A stretch of DNA of 64,000 bases. It comes from UMGS1649 sp045604405. GTDB taxonomy: Bacteria > Bacillota > Clostridia > TANB77 > CAG-465. The stretch covers positions 58,484 through 122,483 of the forward strand of contig JAZUNZ010000003.1 in assembly GCA_045604405.1 (NCBI GenBank), given 5' to 3'. Within the stretch, counting starts at the first letter, position 1. Every line of letters starts with the position of its first letter. Below the pieces are notes generated by a model, which worked only from the letters and a program-made list of their open reading frames with translations, had not been told where the DNA came from and did no database searches. The translations under genes were made by a program, and so were the position numbers. Shown piece by piece: positions 57,553 to 64,000 of this stretch.

Positions 57553-59460
57553 TTATGGAGTAGTTTGGTTTCCTGTTGTATCACCTGTAGTTTCTCCACC
57601 AGCAGCAGCTCCTGATGTAGTATCGTTTGTAACACTGTCTGGTGTGGTTTCGCCAGTAACAGGCTCTCCGTTTATAGCACCTCCACCCGTTGTAGTTCCA
57701 TCTGTTGTTCCAGCCGAAGTGTTATCCTCTTTTACTTCTTCCTTTTGAACTACTTTAGTTCCTACTGCTATTATTCTTGGTGTTGAACCATAAGAATCTT
57801 CAGACAACAGTGTTTTAGAAACAACTTTTCCATTATACTTCACAGTCTTGTATGCAACTGATGTAAAGCCCGCTGCTCCCGCCTGTATTATTTTAGTTTT
57901 TCCTACTTCTAAAGAACTATCATTTTGATTTTGTACTTTAGATGCTATAGTCCCTGTCTTCCAAGACGTAAGCTCAACTTCATATTCTTTATCCTCTTTT
58001 GTTCCATATATAGAAATAGTAAGCTTTCTCGAACTAGTTGTTGTTGCTACTATTTTTACTGGATAATCTCTTGTGTTTTTAAATTTAAAATCTAGATATG
58101 GATAGTACACTGTAGCATCTAAACTCACAGGAACATATCCAACCGGTAACGCGTGATTACTTCTTGATACTATTCCCAAATTAGCATAAAGCGCTGCAAC
58201 ATAAAGCGATGAAGATATTTGACATATCCCTCCACCTACTTCTTGTACAACCTTTCCCGCTTTGAAAACTGCGGCAGGTTTAAAACCTCTTGAACTAAGG
58301 CCACAATCACCCATAACCTCATTAAAGGAGAAAGTTTCTCCTGGCATAACTATTGTGCCGTTTAACATACTAGCGCCTAGCACCACGTTATTTGCTCTGT
58401 TTGAATCAGAATTTGAGAAGTCTGATACATATGTTCCTAATTTATCTTTGTATATGTCTTTAGTTATATCTTGTATTTTTACTTTTGGTTGTGTTGCTGT
58501 TAAATTAAATTTTATAATCTTGCCTTCTGCTTGATTTTCCGTTTTACTTAACACTTCTCTTAATTTTTCTTTTTCAAAAGATATTCCTAACTCGTGTTTA
58601 TGATATACAACTGGTTTAACAGTTTCATCTACGTATGCGTCTTTTGCCTCTTTGCAAACTTTGGCATATACTACATCGACGTCTAACGATTTAGGTTCTC
58701 TTTCTTCAAGTGTCAAACTATATTCTGTTATGCTCTTATCTTTTAATGCTGCTGTTATATCTTTTTTAAATTCTTCTACAACTATATCTTTTCCAGATTT
58801 ACCTTTAGTTATTACTAAAACTAAATTTTCTTCGTCTAAACTAAAAGCATCATCTTGTACTCTGCCATCAACACCTGATGTAATCTCTGCAGATACATTT
58901 GTAAGTTTTGCTTCTGAATACTGATATGTTGGCTCTAACGTCTCTTTATTAAACATTGTTTGTAAGATCTTCACATTGTTTAATACTATATTTTCTGTTC
59001 TACCATATTCCATTATGCTTTTTATAGTTGCTTGTTCATTTATACTCATATCTATACTGTCTGGTGTAAGTTCCATAATGATATTATCATTATATTTTAC
59101 AGTTACGACTCTTTTCTTAAACTCATCTCCCAAGCTTTTTACTACTTGAGCAACCTCTTGTTCTGTCATTCCTCCAACATTTATTTCATTAATATATACG
59201 TTAGAATAAACATTAGTATTAAGCTTATTGACAAGCGCAAAAACTATCATCGAAATTGCTATTATGCTTAGTACAATAGCTGTTATTATAAGCGCTTTAT
59301 TTATTCCTTTTTTAGGCGAAACTTGCACACTACCTGCTCTTTTATTAGAAGTCACTTCACCATCTTGAGATTTTTCAACAGTAACTTCATTTTCAACAGT
59401 TTCTATCGTTTCAATACTTTCTGTGGTTTCTTCCGTTTTTTTTATATCTTCATTTTTCAA
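57553..59460 (-). CDS. VanW-family protein with peptidoglycan-binding and G5 domains
   Basis: A 635-residue cell-wall protein. A cytoplasmic threonine/glutamate-rich start and one membrane segment (about residues 55-78) precede two putative peptidoglycan-binding (YoaR-type) domains and the VanW core, with FSFNEVMGDCGLSSRGFKPA and VVQEVGGGICQISSSLY (about residues 375-410). A G5 domain (about 500-570) and a low-complexity T/G/P tail follow. VanW is named for vancomycin clusters, but this YoaR-like form is common and not evidence of resistance. Start TTG 59460 follows GGAGG. Confidence 0.9.
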   Translation of the reverse strand: MKNEDIKKTEETTESIETIETVENEVTVEKSQDGEVTSNKRAGSVQVSPKKGINKALIITAIVLSIIAISMIVFALVNKLNTNVYSNVYINEINVGGMTEQEVAQVVKSLGDEFKKRVVTVKYNDNIIMELTPDSIDMSINEQATIKSIMEYGRTENIVLNNVKILQTMFNKETLEPTYQYSEAKLTNVSAEITSGVDGRVQDDAFSLDEENLVLVITKGKSGKDIVVEEFKKDITAALKDKSITEYSLTLEEREPKSLDVDVVYAKVCKEAKDAYVDETVKPVVYHKHELGISFEKEKLREVLSKTENQAEGKIIKFNLTATQPKVKIQDITKDIYKDKLGTYVSDFSNSDSNRANNVVLGASMLNGTIVMPGETFSFNEVMGDCGLSSRGFKPAAVFKAGKVVQEVGGGICQISSSLYVAALYANLGIVSRSNHALPVGYVPVSLDATVYYPYLDFKFKNTRDYPVKIVATTTSSRKLTISIYGTKEDKEYEVELTSWKTGTIASKVQNQNDSSLEVGKTKIIQAGAAGFTSVAYKTVKYNGKVVSKTLLSEDSYGSTPRIIAVGTKVVQKEEVKEDNTSAGTTDGTTTGGGAINGEPVTGETTPDSVTNDTTSGAAAGGETTGDTTGNQTTP

Positions 59461-59634
59461 GGTTATACCTCCAAAATATTATATGTTCACAAATAATATA
59501 TTATCATATTGGGTTGTTCTTCGCAATATTTTTCATCTGTATTACATAAAATTTCTCACTTTTTTATATATTTTGTGTCATTTTGTCAAAAGCACACAAC
59601 TTTTATATTCTTTTGTCTAGTTTTAACATATTTG

Positions 59635-59663
59635 TTGCACGCTTTTTAACTGCGCTGTAAAAT
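59635..59663 (+). promoter_or_regulatory. Promoter of the frameshifted gene
   Basis: TTGCAC, 17-base spacer and TAAAAT with an adjacent TG, 32 bases before the ATG at 59695. Confidence 0.6.
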
Positions 59664-59694
59664 GATGTTGTAAAATGTTTCAAGAGGTGATTTT

Positions 59695-60232
59695 ATGAAT
59701 GAATTTGTTAAATTTGAATGCGCGTGTAAGTTAGGATATGACAAGGGTGCGCTAAAAAAGACAATAGAAAACAATATTTTTACTATTTTTCGGAAACTTA
59801 AACCAAAATAATTCTATCGTCATTAGATATCATGGCTCACTTACAGAAAATGATACTTCTAATTCGACAGAATTTAGTATGTTTTACTATTTTGATGAGG
59901 CTGAAAATGACAAAAAAATTATCAAACTTCAAAAATGTACTAAGTGCATTGGGGAGTGCTATTGTGCAACAATAGATTTAGGCATAAATCATTCTTTAAA
60001 TTTTGGATTTTTTGACAAAAATTATAGATATGAATTAAATGCTGGCAAAGCATTTAAATTAGAAATTGCTCCTGACCCAATTGCAAATCTTATGCAAAGA
60101 TATGGCTTCGAACAAAATATCAATTTGCCTACTTGCGAAGAAAATAAAGATAAAATATTTGCTGTTCACGACATTTTAAATGTAATAAAAGAATTTTTCG
60201 CAAATTTATTTAAAAAATCTTCAACCATATAA
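59695..60232 (+). pseudogene. Unknown gene with an apparent frameshift
   Basis: ATG 59695 follows AGAGGTGA and opens a 38-codon frame (MNEFVKFECACKLGYDKG...) that stops at 59811. The next frame is open through the same region (reading ...GNLNQNNSIVIRYHGSLTEN) and continues to 60232, with a first in-frame ATG only at 59879 and no site there. Joining the two near the short T tracts at 59777-59790 gives a protein of about 178 residues. The later half holds CTKCIGECYC, a possible metal-binding cysteine cluster. It may be decayed, a sequence error or a programmed shift; function unknown. Confidence 0.6.
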
Positions 60233-60243
60233 TATGTGTATAG

Positions 60244-60279
60244 AAAAAAGTTAACATCCTACATGATGTTAACTTTTTT
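60244..60279. terminator. Bidirectional terminator
   Basis: Six A plus GTTAACATC pair with GATGTTAAC plus six T around a 6-base loop, a symmetric terminator between the frameshifted gene and the DnaJ-like gene. Confidence 0.95.
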
Positions 60280-61213
60280 GTTTTTCTTTCATTTGCTGTT
60301 TTTCAACTCGTAAAAGTTGTTCATATATTTTTCTTTCTCTTTCCGTTACTTGTTCTGGACGTCTTATGCTCAAATGAAGAATCAAGCTTCCTCTAACATC
60401 GTCTCCACTTACGTAACCTTTTTTAGAAATAACTATCTTATCTTGCTCTTTAGAGCCGGCAGGTATTTCAACGTCTACCTGTTCGCCTAAATGCTTCAAT
60501 TTAACTTTGTCTCCAACAACAGATTGAGCATAAGTTATATCTACGTTTGTATGAATGTCTGTTCCCTCCAGCTTTAAACTTGAATGTTCTTTCAGCTTTA
60601 CCGTTATAATTAAGTCGCCATTTTTTCCACCATTTTTTCCAGGTTTGCCCAATGCTGCCAAACGTATTTTTTCACCATCGCGTATTCCTCTTGGAACTTG
60701 AACCGTGTAATTATTAATCTTGCCGTGTGCAGTTTTTAAGGCCACCTTCTTCTCTGCTCCGAAGAAGCCTTCTTCTAAAGATATTTCAAGAGACGCTTCA
60801 ACATTTCCGCCTTTTACAGGTTCCTTCTTTGCATTGATTCTCTCTTTTATATCTGTCGTTGCTCCTGTAAACATCTCTTTAGCACCCTTGCCGAAACCTA
60901 GCAAAGTAGCTATTAATTCAGATGTTGCATCTGTATTTTTTACTCCATATTTAATGTCTTTTGTGCGAGTAGCCTTTGGAGGCATTCCATAACCATATCT
61001 GGCTACTTGCCTATCATATTTCTTCTTTTTTTCCTTGTCCATCAAAGTATCATAAGCAACTGTTAAGTCCTTAAATACTTCCTCAGCTTCCGGGCTTCCA
61101 ACGTTTGCGTCCGGATGATATTTTTTTGCAAGTTTTCTGTAATTTTGTTTTATTTCTTCCTTACTTGAGCGTTTATTAACACCAAGTAAAAGGTAATAAT
61201 CCTTTTGTTTCAT
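60269..61213 (-). CDS. DnaJ-like co-chaperone without zinc finger
   Basis: A 314-residue protein. The J domain (residues 1-65) has the HPD tripeptide in KKYHPDANVG that stimulates DnaK. The cysteine-rich zinc domain of classical DnaJ is missing, and the C-terminal substrate-binding domains (GNVEASLEISLEEGFFGAEKKV and later beta blocks) follow a linker, as in CbpA. It probably cooperates with DnaK. It is monocistronic, divergent from gyrA. Confidence 0.88.
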   Translation of the reverse strand: MKQKDYYLLLGVNKRSSKEEIKQNYRKLAKKYHPDANVGSPEAEEVFKDLTVAYDTLMDKEKKKKYDRQVARYGYGMPPKATRTKDIKYGVKNTDATSELIATLLGFGKGAKEMFTGATTDIKERINAKKEPVKGGNVEASLEISLEEGFFGAEKKVALKTAHGKINNYTVQVPRGIRDGEKIRLAALGKPGKNGGKNGDLIITVKLKEHSSLKLEGTDIHTNVDITYAQSVVGDKVKLKHLGEQVDVEIPAGSKEQDKIVISKKGYVSGDDVRGSLILHLSIRRPEQVTERERKIYEQLLRVEKQQMKEKQKS

Positions 61214-61296
61214 AGCGACCTCTTTTCTATATTTATTGCTTCGTAGAGTAGCAAATTCATTATATCATAATTTGTCCTTTTTTCAACCCTTTTTAG

Positions 61297-61325
61297 TTGC
61301 AATTATGACATTTTTCGTATATAAT
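61297..61325 (+). promoter_or_regulatory. Sigma-A promoter of gyrA
   Basis: TTGCAA, 17-base spacer and perfect TATAAT, 24 bases before the start codon. Confidence 0.7.
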
Positions 61326-61348
61326 ACACTTAGCAATAGGAGGGTATT

Positions 61349-63823
61349 ATGGAAGAAAATAATTTGCTAGACGAAGGAAAAATAGTCCCTGTAAAAATCG
61401 AGGACGAAATGAGACGTTCATATATAGATTATGCCATGAGTGTTATTGTTTCTCGTGCGCTTCCAGATGTTCGTGATGGACTAAAACCTGTTCATAGAAG
61501 AATATTATATGTTATGAGCGAATTGGCTTTATGGCCAGATAAACCATATAGAAAATGTGCCGGTATTGTTGGTGACGTTTTGGGTAATTACCACCCACAT
61601 GGTGATGCCGCAGTTTATGATGCACTAGTTAGACTTGCGCAGGATTTCTCTTTACGTTATCCGCTTGTTAATGGTCATGGAAACTTTGGATCAATAGATA
61701 ACGATCCACCAGCAGCGATGAGGTATACTGAAGCAAAACTATATAAAATGGCCGTTGAAATGCTTACAGATATAGACAAGGAAACTGTAGATTATACTCC
61801 AAACTATGACGATAGACTTATGGAGCCTACTGTGCTTCCTGCTAAAATACCAAATTTACTTGTAAATGGTTCATATGGTATCGCTGTTGGTATGGCTTCA
61901 AATATTCCACCACACAATTTAACAGAAGTTATTAATGGAACTTGTGCAATGATAGATAATCCAGACATAACTGACGAGGGACTTATGGAATATATAAAAG
62001 GTCCTGACTTCCCTACAGCAGGTATAATTGTGGGGCATGAAGGTTTCAAAAACGCTTATACTACAGGCCGTGGCAAAGTATGTCTTAGAGCTAAATGTGA
62101 AATTGAAGAAGATCAAAAAGGAAGATTCCATATTATAGTTACAGAGGTTCCATATAAAGTAAACAAAGCTGCAATGTGCGCAGATATAGCAAAGCTTGTA
62201 AATGAAAAAGTTATAGAAGGAATTTCAGATATTCACGATCACTCAGATAGAGAGGGCGTAAGAATTGTTATAGACCTTAAAAAAGATGCAAATCCAAATG
62301 TTGTTCTTAATTTATTATACAAACATTCTGAACTTCAAACAACTCAATCTATGATATTATTAGCATTAGTTAACGGAGAGCCAAAGATTCTTACACTTAA
62401 AGAGATTCTTTACCATTATATCAATCACAGAAAAGATATAATCACAAGAAGAACTCAATATGATTTGAAAAAAGCTGAAGCAAGACTTCACATATTAGAA
62501 GGTTTAAGAATTGCTATAGATAATATTGATGAGATTATTAAGATAATTAAATCTGCCAAAGACGATAATGCAGCTAAGACTACCTTAATGGAAAGATTTG
62601 GGTTGTCTGAAATTCAGGCTCAAGCAATTCTAGACATGAGACTTAGAACTTTAACAGGTCTTTCTCGTGATAAGATCGAAGCAGAGTATAACGCTTTAGT
62701 TGAAACTATTAAACGCTTAAAAGAAATTTTAGAGAACGAAGCTTTAGTTTTAGGAATTATAAAAGATGAGCTTATAGAAATTAAAAATGCTTATGGTGAC
62801 GAAAGAAGAACTAAAATAGTTCACGGAGAAAGCGACATTGAAATTGAAAGCCTAATCAAAAAAGAAGATAATGTTGTTACAATTACTCACTTTGGATATG
62901 TTAAGAGAATTTCAGTAGATGCATACAAGTCTCAAAAGCGTGGCGGTAAAGGTGTTACTGGCATGTCTACAAGAGAAGAAGACTTTGTTGAACACTTATT
63001 TGTATCTTCTACTCACGATTACATACTATTCTTTACAACAACTGGTAGAGTGTTTAAATTAAAAGCATACGATCTTCCTGAAGCTTCAAGAGTAGCTAAA
63101 GGTATGGCAATAGTAAACCTATTACAACTTGCACAAGATGAAAAGATTGCTGCAGTTATACCAGTTAAAGACTTTAATGCCAACTTAAATGTTCTTATGG
63201 CTACTAAAAATGGTCTTGTTAAGAAAACTCCACTTTCTGAATATTCAAATATTAGAAAGACTGGCATACTTGCTGTTACGTTAAAAGATGAAGATGAAAT
63301 AATCGATGTTAGACTTACTGATGGAACTAATGATATTATTCTTGTAACAAACTCAGGTCTGTCTATAAGATTCAAGGAAGATGATGTAAGACCTGTTGGT
63401 AGAACTTCTATGGGAGTTAAAGGTATCACTTTATCTGGAGATGACCACGTTGTAGGAATGGAACCAATAGCTACAGAAAAGGATAATTACATCTTAGCAA
63501 TTACAGAAAACGGATTTGGTAAGAGAACTGAGGTTGAAGAATACCGTGCACAATCTAGGGCTGGTAAAGGAATATTAACATACAAGACTACAGAAAAAAC
63601 AGGACATATTATAGGTGTTAAAGTTGTTACAGATAACGACGATGTTATGATAATTACAGCAACTGGTGTTATAATTAGAATTAATGTAAGCGATATATCT
63701 GTTCTTGGTAGAAATACTCAAGGTGTTACTTTAATGAGAACTTCAGAAGGAGGTCGAGTTGTAAATATTGCAAAACTAGTCCACGAAGATAGCGACGACC
63801 AGTTAAAAATTGAAGAAAAATAA
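61349..63823 (+). CDS. gyrA: DNA gyrase subunit A
   Basis: An 824-residue gyrase A subunit that, with GyrB, introduces negative supercoils. The catalytic tyrosine is in AAMRYTE (about residue 125), and the GyrA box SQKRGGKG (about residue 535) in the C-terminal beta-pinwheel separates it from ParC. In the quinolone region the sequence is HPHGDAAVYDALVR: alanine at the position of E. coli Ser83 and aspartate at that of Asp87. SD AGGAGGG precedes ATG. gyrB is not adjacent in this window. Confidence 0.98.
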   Translation: MEENNLLDEGKIVPVKIEDEMRRSYIDYAMSVIVSRALPDVRDGLKPVHRRILYVMSELALWPDKPYRKCAGIVGDVLGNYHPHGDAAVYDALVRLAQDFSLRYPLVNGHGNFGSIDNDPPAAMRYTEAKLYKMAVEMLTDIDKETVDYTPNYDDRLMEPTVLPAKIPNLLVNGSYGIAVGMASNIPPHNLTEVINGTCAMIDNPDITDEGLMEYIKGPDFPTAGIIVGHEGFKNAYTTGRGKVCLRAKCEIEEDQKGRFHIIVTEVPYKVNKAAMCADIAKLVNEKVIEGISDIHDHSDREGVRIVIDLKKDANPNVVLNLLYKHSELQTTQSMILLALVNGEPKILTLKEILYHYINHRKDIITRRTQYDLKKAEARLHILEGLRIAIDNIDEIIKIIKSAKDDNAAKTTLMERFGLSEIQAQAILDMRLRTLTGLSRDKIEAEYNALVETIKRLKEILENEALVLGIIKDELIEIKNAYGDERRTKIVHGESDIEIESLIKKEDNVVTITHFGYVKRISVDAYKSQKRGGKGVTGMSTREEDFVEHLFVSSTHDYILFFTTTGRVFKLKAYDLPEASRVAKGMAIVNLLQLAQDEKIAAVIPVKDFNANLNVLMATKNGLVKKTPLSEYSNIRKTGILAVTLKDEDEIIDVRLTDGTNDIILVTNSGLSIRFKEDDVRPVGRTSMGVKGITLSGDDHVVGMEPIATEKDNYILAITENGFGKRTEVEEYRAQSRAGKGILTYKTTEKTGHIIGVKVVTDNDDVMIITATGVIIRINVSDISVLGRNTQGVTLMRTSEGGRVVNIAKLVHEDSDDQLKIEEK

Positions 63824-63830
63824 ATAGACA

Positions 63831-63860
63831 AAAAATAGGTTCAATATTGAACCTATTTTT
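63831..63860. terminator. Terminator of gyrA
   Basis: A perfect palindrome (AAAAATAGGTTCAATATTGA and so on), with T tract after it. Confidence 0.92.
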
Positions 63861-63871
63861 TCAGACTGTAG

Positions 63872-63903
63872 ACAAACCACGTACTTTTTAGTGCGTGGTT
63901 TGT
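63872..63903. terminator. Second hairpin downstream of gyrA
   Basis: ACAAACCACGTAC pairs with GTGCGTGGTTTGT (one T-G pair) around a six-base loop. It may be a backup terminator; the tail is only weakly T-rich. Confidence 0.55.
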
Positions 63904-63980
63904 TATTAACTAATAATTTTTGTATTAAAATTAAATTTTTATATAAATTTATATAGAATGAGCAAACAATTGTGGAAAAA

Positions 63981-63994
63981 CAAGGGTCTCCTTG
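63981..63994 (-). terminator. Terminator of a minus-strand gene beyond the window edge
   Basis: CAAGG-GTCT-CCTTG with five T after it on the minus strand, indicating that a gene in the unseen sequence ends here. The bases from 63904 to 63980 hold nothing recognisable. Confidence 0.6.
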
Positions 63995-64000
63995 CTTCTT

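Noticed and set aside
57553..59460. VanW as evidence for vancomycin resistance
   Set aside because: YoaR-like VanW proteins are widespread, and no vanA/B/H/X genes are near.

Overview
The window is chromosomal DNA from a low-G+C, endospore-forming member of the Clostridia (Bacillota). The evidence is a Gram-positive type PolC, the spoIIAA-spoIIAB pair, an alpha/beta-type small acid-soluble spore protein, an AdhE-type fermentative alcohol dehydrogenase, FapR control of lipid synthesis, S-layer homology domains, and AT-rich DNA with strong AGGAGG-type ribosome binding sites. No rRNA, tRNA, CRISPR array, insertion sequence or recognisable prophage was seen. The species cannot be named from the sequence; an uncultured anaerobe is likely.

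Layout. 1-2300 (minus): an S4-domain pseudouridine synthase (cut by the edge), an RluD-type pseudouridine synthase, a small unknown gene, spoIIAB and spoIIAA. 2430-7220 (minus): two surface or envelope proteins, one with aspartate-rich hexapeptide repeats and one with Ig-like repeats plus SLH. 7440: a SASP gene (+). 7730-11370: an accessory island of poorly characterised genes, including an HExxH peptidase-like locus that looks frameshifted and a possible ADP-ribosyltransferase-like gene, facing an XRE regulator. 11420-13430: a VOC protein, a Na/Ca antiporter and a short hibernation factor. 13515-23534: a core block polC-rseP-cdsA-frr, then tsf-rpsB, split by a divergent D,D-carboxypeptidase gene. 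23690-24100: a gene-free stretch with a consensus promoter and strong RNA-like structure, the best candidate for an undescribed RNA. 24123-28132: operon rarA-DUF5711-cvpA-LCP. 28353-30684: a WG-repeat protein and YitT. 30730-35959: fapR-plsX-acpP and rnc-radical SAM, separated by an inserted DUF4143 ATPase gene with paired palindromic operators. 36070-37709: small unknown genes. 37841-42258: the str operon rpsL-rpsG-fusA-tuf. 42444-52154: GNAT, an orphan gene, a heterodimeric ABC exporter, a sigma-region-4 protein with two alpha-CTD-like domains, a kinase overlapping adhE, and a second sigma-region-4 protein. 52213-59460: typA, a Mur ligase, an unknown gene, a transglutaminase-like protein and a VanW/G5 protein. 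59695-63823: a frameshifted small gene, a DnaJ-like protein and gyrA.

How it works together. Most of the window is translation (S2, S7, S12, EF-Ts, EF-Tu, EF-G, RRF, TypA, HPF, pseudouridine synthases), replication and repair (PolC, RarA, GyrA), lipid synthesis (CdsA, PlsX, ACP, FapR) and envelope building (MurE-like, LCP, VanW/G5, D,D-carboxypeptidase, SLH protein). Genes are mostly on the minus strand in short operons, usually closed by strong, often bidirectional, hairpin terminators. The unusual content sits in the small single genes with consensus promoters between these blocks. Several apparent long N-termini were shortened because the ribosome binding site, or the promoter itself, lies inside the extension.
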